NCBI GenBank assembly: GCA_030446685.1
Contig: JAUJMV010000002.1
Coordinates: forward strand, 90,400 to 136,565
Direction of reading: 5' to 3'
Length of the DNA stretch: 46,166 nucleotides
Source of the DNA: Thermomicrobiales bacterium
GTDB taxonomy: Bacteria; Chloroflexota; Chloroflexia; Thermomicrobiales; CADCWN01
Position numbers and translations under genes: made by a program. The notes beneath the pieces are model-generated. The model was given only the letters and a program-made list of their open reading frames with translations. It had not been told where the DNA came from and ran no database searches. Below are positions 7,800 to 19,390 of the stretch, in pieces; positions within the stretch are counted from its first letter, which is position 1, and every line of letters starts with the position of its first letter.

Positions 7800-8867
7800 A
7801 TGGCCCAGCAACTGCGCACCGGTCTGATCGGCTGCGGCAAGATCGCCCGCACCCACGCCGCCGCCCTGGCCGCCCTGCCCGAATCGGCCTTCACCGCCTG
7901 CTGTGACACCGATGGCGACCGCGCGCGCGATCTCGCCGCACGGCACGGCGTCCCGCGCGTCTACAACGATGTCCACGAGATGCTGCACAGCGGCCAGGTC
8001 GACGCCGTCTGCGTCTGCACGCCCCACCCCAGCCACGCCCCGCTGGTCGTTGCCGCGGCCGAGGCCGGGGTCCACGTCCTCTGCGAGAAGCCAATGACGA
8101 TCGCCCTGCCCGAGGCCGACCGCATGGTCGCCGCCGCCCAGCGCGCGGGCATCCGCTTCGGCGTGATCTTCCAGCGCCGCTTCTGGCCCGCCTCCCAGCG
8201 CATCCGCGCCGCGCTCGATGCCGGCCGGCTCGGCCGGCTGACCCTGGGCGAGTGCGCCGTCCGCATCTGGCGCGGCCCGGAGTACTTCGCCGCGGACCCC
8301 TGGCGCGGCAAGTGGGCGACCGAGGGCGGCGGCGTGCTGATGAACCAGGCCGTCCATGCGCTCGACCTCTTCCAGTGGTTCATGGGGCCGGCGGTCGAGG
8401 TCTACGGCCGCTACGCCACGCTCAAGCACGGCGACGCCATCGACGTGGAGGACACCGCGGTCGCCACCGTCCTCTTCCAGAACGGGGCGCTCGGCACGAT
8501 CCAGGCGGCGACCACGATCAACCCGACCCTCGGCTTCCGCGTCGTCGTCCACGGCGACACCGGCGCGACGGCCGGCGTCTGGGAGCAGCCGGAAGGCCGG
8601 GAGGGGACCAACGACCTCTGGACCGTGCCGGGCGAGGAGGCGTACCAATCGATCTGGACCGCCGGCCCCGCCGCCGGCCCCGGTTTCCCGGCGTTCCACA
8701 CGCTGCAGATCCAGGACTTCCTGCAGGCCGTCCTCGACGGCCGCGAGCCGGCGGTGACCGGCGCGGAAGCCCGGAAGTCGCTCGAACTGATCCTGGCGAT
8801 CTACCAGTCGTCGCGCACCGGCCAGCCGGTGCGACTGCCGCTGGCCGTGGACGCGGCCGCAGCATAA
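7800..8867 (+). CDS. Gfo/Idh/MocA family oxidoreductase
   Basis: NAD(P)-dependent dehydrogenase acting on a sugar, inositol or related ring. The Rossmann start LRTGLIGCGKIARTHAAAL contains GxGxxA-type glycines; the family EKP motif is HVLCEKPMTIAL (near 93-104), and the second catalytic segment GGGVLMNQAVHALDLFQWFMG carries the conserved His. The length, 355 aa, is standard. The start ATG at 7800 follows AAAGGAGGAGCC. The C-terminal region ends LPLAVDAAAA. Likely in the same transcriptional unit as the upstream isomerase, separated by an inverted heptamer-array pair. No terminator is obvious after it. Confidence 0.87.
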   Translation: MAQQLRTGLIGCGKIARTHAAALAALPESAFTACCDTDGDRARDLAARHGVPRVYNDVHEMLHSGQVDAVCVCTPHPSHAPLVVAAAEAGVHVLCEKPMTIALPEADRMVAAAQRAGIRFGVIFQRRFWPASQRIRAALDAGRLGRLTLGECAVRIWRGPEYFAADPWRGKWATEGGGVLMNQAVHALDLFQWFMGPAVEVYGRYATLKHGDAIDVEDTAVATVLFQNGALGTIQAATTINPTLGFRVVVHGDTGATAGVWEQPEGREGTNDLWTVPGEEAYQSIWTAGPAAGPGFPAFHTLQIQDFLQAVLDGREPAVTGAEARKSLELILAIYQSSRTGQPVRLPLAVDAAAA

Positions 8868-8949
8868 GCCGGCGGGGCGCGGGGCAGCGGCGGTAGGCTC
8901 AGGGCATTGTTGGTTGGCGGAGACCGTCGAGCAGGAAGGGAGAGGGCCG

Positions 8950-9366
8950 ATGAGCGAGCAGCATCTCGTCAACAGCGTGCGCTCGTACAGCAGCGGCACG
9001 GTCGGGCGCAGCCTCAACACCGTGCGGAACCACCACTTTGTGATCGACAGCCCGACGCTGGGCGAGGCGCTGACCTCCGGCGACGCCTTCCTGGCGGGGA
9101 TCTCCTCCTGTGGGGTCAACCTGGTGGAGCGTGCGGCGCAGGAAGCCGGCATCCCCGTGCGGCGGATGGAAGTCACCATCGACGGCCTGCGGGAACGGCA
9201 GAACCCCGCGACCTTCGCCCGGATCGACCTCCACTTCACGCTGGTCGGCCCGACCCGCGAGCAAGCCGAGCAGCTCGTCGGGCGCTACAAAGACGGTTGA
9301 CCGCTCTACCGCGCGGTCGCCGTGGCGACCACCGTCAATGTCGCCGTCAGCGTGGCGGCGTCGTAG
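8950..9366 (+). CDS. OsmC-family peroxiredoxin, candidate selenoprotein (in-frame TGA 9298-9300)
   Basis: OsmC-like proteins reduce organic hydroperoxides with two redox cysteines. The first is C54 in LAGISSCGVNLVERAAQ. The frame then meets TGA at codon 117 and continues without interruption for 21 codons to TAG at 9366: GRYKDG-U-PLYRAVAVATT. The TGA falls exactly where family members have the second cysteine in a C-P-x-Y motif; the 63-residue spacing and 138-aa full length match OsmC. A hairpin at 9315-9330 has the spacing and loop expected of a bacterial SECIS. If TGA were a stop, the 116-aa product would lack its resolving cysteine and last strand. The start ATG at 8950 follows GGGAGAGGG; an in-frame start at 8914 is less likely. 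Alternative: a TGC-to-TGA nonsense mutation. The many errors in this assembly are mostly 1-nt deletions, not substitutions. Two terminators follow. Confidence 0.75.
9315..9330 (+). promoter_or_regulatory. Bacterial SECIS-like hairpin
   Basis: GGTCGC, loop CGTG, GCGACC: a perfect 6-bp stem, inside the coding sequence just after the TGA codon. The apical loop begins 20 nt after the TGA and has G at its second position, which fits the published bacterial SECIS pattern (short apical loop with an early G, 16-37 nt from UGA). In GC-rich DNA a 6-bp stem can also occur by chance. Confidence 0.55.
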
Positions 9367-9406
9367 GGGCGCGGGTCCGCCCCCGTCGGCGCCGGTCACT
9401 CGTAAA

Positions 9407-9438
9407 GCAGCGGGCGCGGTCAACGCCGCGCCCGCTGC
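9407..9438 (+). terminator. Hairpin terminator 1 after the OsmC gene
   Basis: Perfect 13-bp stem GCAGCGGGCGCGG / CCGCGCCCGCTGC with a 6-nt loop, starting 40 bp after the TAG stop. There is no U-tract, but an A-rich patch follows. Confidence 0.65.
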
Positions 9439-9452
9439 CCAGAATAGAAATA

Positions 9453-9484
9453 CGGCGGGGAGGCCATCTCTGACCTCCCCGCCG
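9453..9484. terminator. Hairpin terminator 2 between convergent genes
   Basis: 11-bp stem CGGCGGGGAGG / CCTCCCCGCCG with a 10-nt loop. It lies between the OsmC gene and the convergent lipoprotein gene and may serve both. Confidence 0.6.
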
Positions 9485-9557
9485 CCGCAGCACTCTCGCC
9501 CCGCCGTATGCTTGTCGTGCGGCACAGTCCCCTACAACGATCGACTGCCCGCAAGGC

Positions 9558-10498
9558 TCAGCGCGAGACGACCTGGCGCCGCCGGGCGAAGACCACGCCC
9601 CCTGTCGCCGCCAGCAACGCCAGCGCGCCCGCCGCGGTGAGGGCCGCGGGCGCGACCGCCGTTCCCGGCGCGGCGTCCGCGGCGCGATCCGCCATGCCGC
9701 CCCCGCCGCTCCGCGGCATCGTCGGCAGCCCCTGCCCCGTGCCGCCCTGGCCCCCGGCCCCGCGCGAGTCCAGCGAGGAGGCGGGCACCGCGTCGGCCGG
9801 CGCGGTGATCTGCACCGGCGCGTTGAAGTTGCTGAAGGTCAGGCTGAGCGCGACCTCGAAGGGCATCGCCCGCCCGGTCTGGGGATCGGGGATGTCGCCC
9901 CGCAGCTCCACCGTGTACCGGCGCAGGTAGTTGTCGCCCTCCCCGACCCAGATGTTGATCGTCGCTTCGAGATCCGCATCCTCCAACTGCGCCGCCTGCG
10001 CCGGGTCCAGGTTCAACTGCCCCGCCAGATCCGCGAGGTCCACCTCGGCCCGCCAGCGCGTCGTCGGGGCGCCGCCGACTGTCTCCGGGCCGATGCGCGT
10101 GAACGAGACCCCGACAGGTCCGGCGCGGCGATGTTGCCCCCCATCGGGGCCGCGGACCCCGCCGCCGTCGCGTCATCGAAGACGATCCACCGGTTGCTCT
10201 GCGGGTCGCGCACGTAGACCCGCCCGCCGACCGTGATCACCTCGGTGGACCCCGCCCCCGGGACCTGGAGCGTCAGGCGGGCGGCGTTCCGGGTCGCGTC
10301 GATCTCGCCCTCGCCCCCGATGCGGACCTCCTCACCCGCCGCCCGCACCGTCGTCTGGAACTGCACCCGCGCCGTCCGGAACGGCGCGATCGTCGGCTGG
10401 TCCTGCCCCTGCGCGGCGGCCGGCGCCACTCCACTGAAGGCGCAGGATAGGAGCAGCAAGGCGAGACACACGACTACGCAGGGTAGCGATCGTCCCAT
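9558..10498 (-). CDS. LppX/LprAFG-like exported lipoprotein, frameshifted
   Basis: Resembles the LppX_LprAFG lipoproteins that carry lipids or sense the envelope. The N-terminus MGRSLPCVVVCLALLLLSC is a signal sequence with a lipobox-like LLSC. The body contains VQFQTTVRAAGEEVRIGGE, GGRVYVRDPQSNRWIVFD, then after a frame change TRWRAEVDLADLAGQLNLD and INIWVGEGDNYLRRYTVELRG. The C-terminus has an unusual membrane anchor (ALTAAGALALLAATGGVVF) and a basic tail, so it may be held at both ends. The frame breaks at a C4 run, 10109-10112; restoring one base joins both halves into about 313 aa. Given similar breaks nearby this is probably a sequencing error, not a pseudogene. Confidence 0.62.
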
Positions 10499-10653
10499 GG
10501 CCGACCCTCCTCACGAGCATCATCCGCGCAGTTGTTCGCGCCGGGCGCCACCCCGGCCCGCACTCCGCACCGCCGCCGCCATTCGCAAATCCTGAGCCAT
10601 GGTACCGGCGTCCTCCCCGCCCGCCGTTCCAGGTACACACCTTGACGCCCCCC

Positions 10654-11050
10654 TCACATCGTCGCGCGCCCGCTGAGGAACATCAGCGCCCCCGCGACAA
10701 GGCCACCGACGGCGATCGCCACGTAGAGCGCGACATCGCGCTCGACGCCGAGGCCGGAGCGCAGCGTGACAAAGGCGATCGGCTGGATGAGGAGCCCGAC
10801 GCCCAGGCTCGCGAACAGCCAGGCGTGCCGCCTGCCAAGCCCCGGCCGCTCGATGGGCCGGCTGCCCCGCGCGCCCCCCGATCTCCCCTGCCAGTCGCGC
10901 CCCCGCCAGGGCGAGCGAGGCCACGGCGAGCGCCGCGCCTATGACCGTCAAGGGACTCCCGCCGAGGAGCAAACCGCCGACGACAGTGGCGGTGCCGACG
11001 ACGATCGCGAGCGCCATCACTCCCGCCCGCAAGCGTTGGTTCCCGGTCAT
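10654..11050 (-). CDS. Small four-helix membrane protein, frameshifted
   Basis: Unrecognised integral membrane protein of about 132 aa. The first part, MTGNQRLRAGVMALAIVVGT (ATG 11050), continues into two hydrophobic helices ending LAGARLAGEIGG. After a frame change near 10840-10890 (a G-rich run) a second pair follows: HAWLFASLGVGLLIQPIAFV and YVAIAVGGLVAGALMFLSGR, ending at TGA 10654-10656. The net length is one base off a multiple of three, so a single 1-nt error explains the break. No function can be assigned. It is adjacent to and in the same orientation as the lipoprotein gene. Confidence 0.5.
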
Positions 11051-11500
11051 GGCTATCCGCGCCTCCATTGCGCGCGAAGGCGCTGGGGCGTTCGCAGCCA
11101 TAACGCGCCCGCGCCACGCCGGTTTCTGGTGGTATCTGCCGCCTTCGCTCGTCAGCCGCCCAGTCGGGTTTCGTGCCACTGGTCGGCCGACCGGCATCGG
11201 GGGAAGGGCGAAGCCGGGTGCTGGCCGACACGGCCTCATATCCGACGTCCGCCCTAATCCTGCACTAACGTCCTGCGTCGGCCTCGGCGAGGATCTGCCG
11301 TCCGAACTGGCCGAGCTGTCGCGTCATAAGGCGCGACCCGCCGGTATTCGAATTGCGCCCGCTCCAGGCCCAGCACCGATTGACACGCCCCAACCCTCGA
11401 TCTGCTGCGCGCGTGTCCCGCAGGGGAAGATCGTTGCCGGAACGCCAAAACGGAGAACTGACGGACCCGTAATCGGGGTCTCGGCCCGGGGCCGGGAATC

Positions 11501-11640
11501 GGCGCCGACAGCGGATCAGCCCCGCGTATGCTCCCGGCGCCCGTCGCGCGCGGGGACCGACGCGGCTGCAGATGAAGGTGCCGCTCCCGGGGAGCTCGAA
11601 GTACTGCACCAGCACCGGCCCATCTAACCGGTGCGGCGGT
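11501..11640 (+). ncRNA. Degenerate copy of the riboswitch-like leader
   Basis: Copy A version of the element at 12667-12791. It keeps GGGGACC, GATGAAG and a CTAACCGGTGCGGCGG 3' core close to the ydaO/yuaA type. The upstream -35 (TTGACA, 11380-11385) is intact but the -10 is not recognisable, so it is probably silent. Confidence 0.35.
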
Positions 11641-11869
11641 GCCCTCGCCTCCGTTCGGCAAACCATGGCGCCAGCCCGCCGTGTCCGGGAGCGGTCATCC
11701 GCCGACCAGCACGCAGAGCCAGGTCTCGCTGAATGTCACCGCCGCGTCGAAGGAGGAGACTGGTTTCAACGCACCGTGACTACCTGCGCGACGGCCGGCG
11801 GTGCCGTGCCGGCGCCAGAGATTGTCGAAGATGGTACGTGCAGGGTCGCGCGCGACGATATCGGTGCTA

Positions 11870-12283
11870 CCTCATTGGAGTGTTGCTCGCCGGCAGCGTA
11901 CCGCCGGTCAGCACCCTTACGCCGACAGCGATTGACGAAGCGCCGGTCATGACGCGCCATTGTCGCCAACACCGGCGGCGATATTCTCCAGACGGGGAAG
12001 GCGCCCTCCATCACCACGCGGTGCTCGCCCTGCTCGGGGCGGGCGACAGCGTCACCGTCCTCGACCACACCCGTCGCCGGCGACGACGGCAGCCACCATA
12101 ATCAGTCGAGGCCGGCGCCAGGATGAGCGTTGGTGTCGTGGTTGCGCCGCGCCGGGCACTTCCCCGCCAATGCCCCCGACCGACACCATCAGCCACCGGG
12201 CAACAGCGACGCCAGGCGGCGTGTCCGCGGCCGCCGCCGGCACGCGCGCAATTGTCCGCGCACCGGGTGCGAGGGGATGGCCT
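11870..12283 (+). pseudogene. Remnant 5' end of the SH3/M23 peptidase gene (copy A)
   Basis: Nucleotides here match the signal peptide, first SH3 domain and start of the second SH3 domain of the gene at 12979. Several small indels destroy the frame and the segment stops where copy B begins. No product is expected. Confidence 0.6.
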
Positions 12284-12543
12284 GCGCAACGCGCCCGCGC
12301 CACGCCGGTTTCGGTGGTCCTGCCGCGGGCGCTCGTCAGCCGCCCAGTCGGGAACGTGACCCACCCCGGCCGACCGGTCCGGGAAGGGAGAATCGGTGGC
12401 TTTTCAGACACGGCGGGCATATCCGACGCGCGCCATCCCCAATCGCGTCAAGCGCGCGAACGTACTGGCCCAGGCCCCGTTGTCGCGCCCTCCCGACCCG
12501 CCGGATACCCGCCATTGCGCCCGTTTCCCAGGCACAGCGCCGA

Positions 12544-12572
12544 TTGACACGCCCCAACCCCCGTGCTATGCT
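12544..12572 (+). promoter_or_regulatory. Consensus sigma-70 promoter of the SH3/M23 peptidase
   Basis: TTGACA (12544-12549), a 17-bp spacer, TATGCT (12567-12572). Transcription would start near 12580, giving a 5' leader of about 400 nt before the GTG at 12979, which is long enough for a riboswitch. Confidence 0.75.
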
Positions 12573-12666
12573 GCGCGTGTGTCCCGCAGGGGAAGATCGT
12601 TGTCGGAACGCCAAAAACGGAGCTGACGGCCCGTAATCGGGGTCCGCCCGGGGCCGGGCCCGGCCT

Positions 12667-12791
12667 GCGCCGCGGCTTGCCCCGCCTCTGCTCCCGCGCC
12701 CGTCGCGCGGGGACCGACGCGATCGCAGATGAAGAAGCCGCTTCCGGGGAGAGCGCCCCACCCGCACCGGCCCAGCCAACTGGTGCGGCGC
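12667..12791 (+). ncRNA. Candidate cyclic di-AMP (ydaO/yuaA-like) riboswitch
   Basis: The leader carries features resembling the c-di-AMP aptamer: closing helix GCGCCG (12667-12672) with CGGCGC (12786-12791); GGGGACC followed by GATGAAG; GGGGAG; and a 3' core CCCGCACC-GGCCCAGCCAACTGG, close to the B. subtilis core CCCGCACC-CGACAGCTAACTCC. The second copy (11501-11640) reads CTAACCGG at the same place, nearer the consensus. The length of about 125 nt and placement before a cell-wall peptidase fit known members, which often control wall hydrolases. The comparison is from memory and by eye; a covariance-model search is needed. Confidence 0.45.
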
Positions 12792-12978
12792 CTCCCTCCG
12801 TTCGGCATGGGGGCTGGCGCCAGCCCGCCGTGTCCGGGAGCGGTCATCCGCCGACCAGCCGCCTCGCCAGGGCGGGGACGTCACCGCCGCGTCGAAGGAG
12901 GAGACAGGTTTCAACGCAGGCCCGACTACCTGCGGGTCGCCGGGCGCCGCCGGCGCGCGAGTTGAGGAGGATGGTCTC

Positions 12979-15900
12979 GTGCAGGGATGCGCGCGAGGGC
13001 GCGGTGCTACCCTCATTGGAGTGTTGCTCGCCGGCAGCGTACCGCCGGTCCACGCCTACGCCGACAGCGATCTCGAACCGGGCGGACGCGCCATTGTCGC
13101 CAACACCGGCGGCGACAGCATCCTGCTGCGGGAAGGCCCCGGCTATCACCACGCGGTGCTCGCCCTGCTCGGGGCGGGCGACAGCGTCACCGTCCTCGAC
13201 GATCCCGTCGCCGGCGACGACGGCAGCCCCTGGTATCAGGTCGAGGCCGACGGCACGACCGGCTACGTCTTCGCCGAGTTCCTCGCCTCCCCCGCCAATG
13301 CCCCCGCCGACCCCGCGCGCGCCCCGGCGACAGCGGCCGCCAGGCCGGTCGCCGCGGCCGCCGCCGGCACGCGCGCGATCTCCGGCACCGGCGGCGAGGG
13401 GTGCGCCTGCGCGACGGCATCGGCCTCGACGCGGCGATCCTCTTCGTCGTGCCGGAGGGCGCCGCGGTCGAGGTGACCGGCGAGCCGCAGAGCGGCGGCG
13501 GCCACTACTGGTACCCGGTCGCCTACCAGGGGGTGGAGGGCTGGATCGTCGGCGACTTCCTCCTCCTCCGCGGCGCGCCCGACGGCCGCCCCGCCGCCCC
13601 GGCCGCCGGGCGCGGCGCCGCGTCCTTCGCGGTCGGCGCGCACGTCGCCGTCAGCGGCACCGGCGGCTGGCCCGTCCGCATCCGCGCCACCCACGGCCTC
13701 GACGGCGCGGTGCAGGGCGCCGCCCCGAGGGCGCCGTCCTCCAGGTCCTCGACGGCCCGCTCCTCGACGGCGCCGGGAATGCTTGGTACGCGGTCGATTA
13801 CGACGGCCTCAGCGGCTACGCCAACGCCGCCTACCTCACCTGGACCGGCGCGGCCCTCAGCGAGCGCCAGGGCGCCCCCGCGGCGTCCGCCCCGGCCGCC
13901 CTCGCGGCGTTCAAGCAGCCCGCCGCCTACGCGGCTGGCGCGCGCGTCGCGGTCAGCAACACCGGCGGCTGGGACCTCCGCGTTCGGGCGACCGCGGGGC
14001 CGGACGGCGCGATCCAGGGCGCGGCCCCGGAGGGCGCCGTCCTGCGCGTCCTCGACGGCCCCGCCTCCGATGGCGACGGCAACGCCTGGTACCGGGTCGA
14101 CTACGACGGCCTCGCCGGCTACGCCCGCGCCAGCTACCTCACCCCGACCGACGCCGCCCCCAGCGCCCGCTCCGGCGCGCCCGGCGCGGCGTCCGTCACG
14201 GCGGCGACCACGGCCGGCGCGGCGGGCTTCGCCGCCGGCGGGCGCGTGGCCGTCAGCAATACCGGCGGCTGGGACCTCCGCATCCGCGCCTCCTACGGCC
14301 TCGACGGCGCGGTGCAGGGCGCCGCCCCCGCGGGCGCGGTGCTGCGCGTCGTGGACGGCCCGGTGACCGACGGCGGCGGCAACGGCTGGTACAAGATCGA
14401 CTACGACGGCCTCGCCGGCTACGCGCGGGCCAGCTACCTCACCGCGACCGACGCCGCCCTGAGCGAACGGCCGGGCGCCGCCCCCGTGGCCGCCGCCCCG
14501 GCAACCGCGCCCGCCGCGGCGGCGAGCACGTCACGGCCGGCCGCCTTCGCGGCCGGCGCGCGCGTCGCGGTCAGCGGCACCGGTGGCTGGCCTCTCCGCC
14601 TCCGCGCGGCCCACGGCCCCGACGGCGCGATCCAGGGCGCCGCCCCCGAGGGCGCGGTCCTCCGGGTCCTCGATGGCCCGGTGAGCGACGGCGAGGGGAA
14701 TGCCTGGTACCGCGTGGACTACGACGGCCTCGCCGGCTACGCCCGCGCCAGCTACCTCGCGCCGAGTGACGCCGCCCTCAGCGAGCGCGCGAGCGCCGCC
14801 CCCGCCGCGCCCGCGGCCGCGCCGGCCGCCCCCAAGCAGGCCGCCGGCCCCGCCGCCGGCACGCATGTCGAGGTCATCGGCACCGGGGGGTGGGACGTCC
14901 GCCTCCGCGCGAGCGGGGGGCCGGACGGCGCGACCCTCGGCGCGGCCCCCGAGGGCGCCGTCCTCCGCGTCCTCGACGGCCCGGTGCGCGACGGCGACGG
15001 CAACGCCTGGTACCGGGTGGACTACGACGGCCTCGCCGGCTTCGTGCGCGCCTCCTATCTGGCCCTGACCAACGCGGCCCTGGAGCGCGCGCGCGAGCGC
15101 CGCGCCCGCTCCCGACCCCCCGGCCGCGGCCCGCGCCCGCGGCCGCACCGGCGCCCCAGCGGCAATCCGCGACCATCGCCGCCGGCGCGCGGGTCGAGGT
15201 CAGCAACACCGGCGGCTGGGATCTCCGCCTCCGCGCCAGTGCCAGCGCGGACGGTGCGGTGCAGGGCGCCGCCCGGCGGGCGCGGTCCTCCGCGTCCTCG
15301 ACGGCCCCGCGAACGACGGCGACGGCAATGCCTGGTACCGCGTGGAGTACGACGGACTCAGCGGCTACGCCCGCGCCAGCTACCTGGCCTTGACCAACGC
15401 CGACCGCGAGCGCCCCAGCGCGCCCGCCCCCGCCGCGCGCCCCGCCACCGGCGTCGTAGCCGCGCCCGCGCCGGCCCCGGCCGCGCCGCCACCGCCACCG
15501 GCGCCCGCGCCAGCCCGCCCCGGCCGCGCCGCCACCGCCACCGGCGCCCGCGCCGGCGCCCGCGCCGACGCGCCGACCCCGACCCCGGCGCGCCGGCCCC
15601 GCCCCGCGGGGTGGTCCCGGCCTCCGCCCCGGCGCCGCCGCCACCGCCGCCCACCCCCACGCCGCGGCCGCCCGCGCCGACCCCCACGCCGCCCCCGGCG
15701 GCGCCCGCCCGCGCGACCGGCAACTTCCTCTGGCCGGCCAAGGGGACCTTCACCCAGGGCTTCGGCGAGAACCCCGCCTCCTACGGCCCCGGCGGGCACG
15801 ACGGCATCGACATCGCCAACGCGCAGGGGACGCCGCTCGTCGCCGCCGACGCCGGGACGGTGATCTTCGCCGGCTGGCGCGGCGGCCTGGGCAACGCCGT

Positions 15901-16099
15901 CGGCATCGACCACGGCAACGGCTTCGTCACCTGGTACGGCCACGCCTCCTCGCTCGGGGTCAGCGTCGGCCAGCGGGTGGCGCGCGGCGAGACGATCGCC
16001 GCGATGCGTTCGACCGGCCGCTCGACCGGCCCGCACGTCCACTTCAGCATCGTCCGCAACGGCGCCTACGTCGACCCCCTGGCCTACCTCCCGCGCTGA
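12979..16099 (+). CDS. Secreted M23 (LytM) peptidase with eight SH3b repeats, frameshifted
   Basis: Exported cell-wall endopeptidase. The start GTG 12979 has GAGGAGG 8 nt upstream. The N-terminus GATLIGVLLAGSVPPVHAYA is a signal peptide. Eight bacterial SH3 repeats of about 70 aa follow, each of the form GARVAVSNTGGWDLRVRA ... GAVLRVLDGP ... WYRVDYDGLAGYARASYL, separated by Ala/Pro linkers (starts near 13083, 13365, 13638, 13938, 14230, 14553, 14855, 15182). A Pro/Ala/Thr stretch (15420-15715) links to the M23 domain with its zinc motifs HDGID (HxxxD) and GPHVHFSI (HxH). The frame changes five times (near 13398, 13728, 15100, 15270 and 15500-15690), each equal to one missing base in a G/C run, so these are probably sequencing indels. 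Restored length is about 1,040 aa. The SH3 repeats should bind peptidoglycan. Confidence 0.8.
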
Positions 16100-16122
16100 G
16101 CGGCCAGGCCCCTTAACCACCC

Positions 16123-16158
16123 GGCGGCCCTGGTGACATGCTCGTCACCGGGGCCGCC
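16123..16158 (+). terminator. Terminator hairpin after the M23 peptidase
   Basis: 15-bp stem GGCGGCCCTGGTGAC / GTCACCGGGGCCGCC with one mismatch and a 6-nt loop, starting 24 bp after the stop codon. Confidence 0.65.
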
Positions 16159-16266
16159 GCTCGTCACCCCCCGCGCCCTGGCCCTCCCCACCCCCTCGCC
16201 GGGTCCGTACTTACAGGGGACATGGGCCGCGGTTCGGGCCATCCACCACGCCACCCTCGGGAAACC

Positions 16267-18863
<2,597 letters not shown>

Positions 18864-19022
18864 CCGCGCGCCCGTGCCGGCTGCCCACCCTTGTTCGCGC
18901 TTTTGTCCGGCCGTTGAACCATCGCTTGGAGGGATGCGCTATACTATCCGTACAGGGGCGGGCGCCCCCGCCTCGCCAGCGGCGCCGCGAGGATCATCGC
19001 CCACCATGACGACGGAGGAACG

Positions 19023-19262
19023 ATGCCCGGCTACAGCGCGCCTACCCGCGAGGACGATCCGGTCCACGTCGTGCGGACGATCGGGCGCATCGCGCAGATG
19101 CTGATGGAACTCCGCGACGAGTACGAGCGCCGCCCGCGCGCCGACACCCTCGCGCAGATCGACCAGCGCCTCAACGATCTCGCCGAGCAGCGCGCCAAGC
19201 TCAACAGCCGCCGCGGCCTCGGCGCCGGCACCACGCCGACCGGCTTCGGCGGCGCGGACTAA
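19023..19262 (+). CDS. Small conserved-looking hypothetical protein
   Basis: 79 aa, not recognised. The central part (VHVVRTIGRIAQMLMELRDE and TLAQIDQRLNDLAEQRAKLN) is amphipathic and would form two helices or a short coiled coil; the ends are disordered, and the Gly-rich tail reads GLGAGTTPTGFGGAD. The ATG at 19023 has GGAGGA 5 nt upstream, and TATACT at 18940-18945 with a TTGAAC 20 bp upstream of it could be its own promoter. The codon pattern is like its neighbours. A hairpin at 19281-19303 follows. Function unknown. Confidence 0.65.
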   Translation: MPGYSAPTREDDPVHVVRTIGRIAQMLMELRDEYERRPRADTLAQIDQRLNDLAEQRAKLNSRRGLGAGTTPTGFGGAD

Positions 19263-19280
19263 ATCCCCTCCCGTCCGGGC

Positions 19281-19303
19281 CGGCCGCGGCAACGCCACGG
19301 CCG
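19281..19303 (+). terminator. Hairpin after the small protein gene
   Basis: 9-bp stem CGGCCGCGG / CCACGGCCG (one mismatch), 5-nt loop, 19 bp after the stop codon. Confidence 0.4.
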
Positions 19304-19390
19304 AGCGGATCGGGCGCCTCGGGCGGTGTTCCCCACCCCGCCTTGTCACCCCTTCCCCTGAGTGAATGACCGTCGCCGCCGGCCCGTCCC

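Larger units (their letters stand above)
11096..12283 (+). repeat. Decayed copy A of a tandem ~1.15-kb duplication
   Basis: This segment aligns along its length with 12284-13420 but with many substitutions and indels. Matches include the CGCGCCCGCGCCACGCCGG start, the GATTGACACGCCCCAACCC promoter segment, the riboswitch-like leader, GTCGAAGGAGGAGAC, and the first SH3 repeat (GCCATTGTCGCCAACACCGG). All reading frames of the peptidase N-terminus are broken and the ribosome binding site is damaged. It is either an old tandem duplication in decay or a poorly polished assembly duplicate. Confidence 0.75.
12284..13420 (+). repeat. Copy B of the tandem duplication (functional version)
   Basis: Intact partner of 11096-12283, in direct orientation and abutting it. 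It covers the promoter at 12544-12572, the leader and the first ~440 bp of the peptidase gene. The boundary positions are accurate to perhaps 20 bp. Confidence 0.7.

Noticed and set aside
12979..16099. Phase variation as the reason for the frame changes in the SH3/M23 gene.
   Set aside because: Identical one-base losses occur in neighbouring essential ligA, so a common sequencing cause is simpler.
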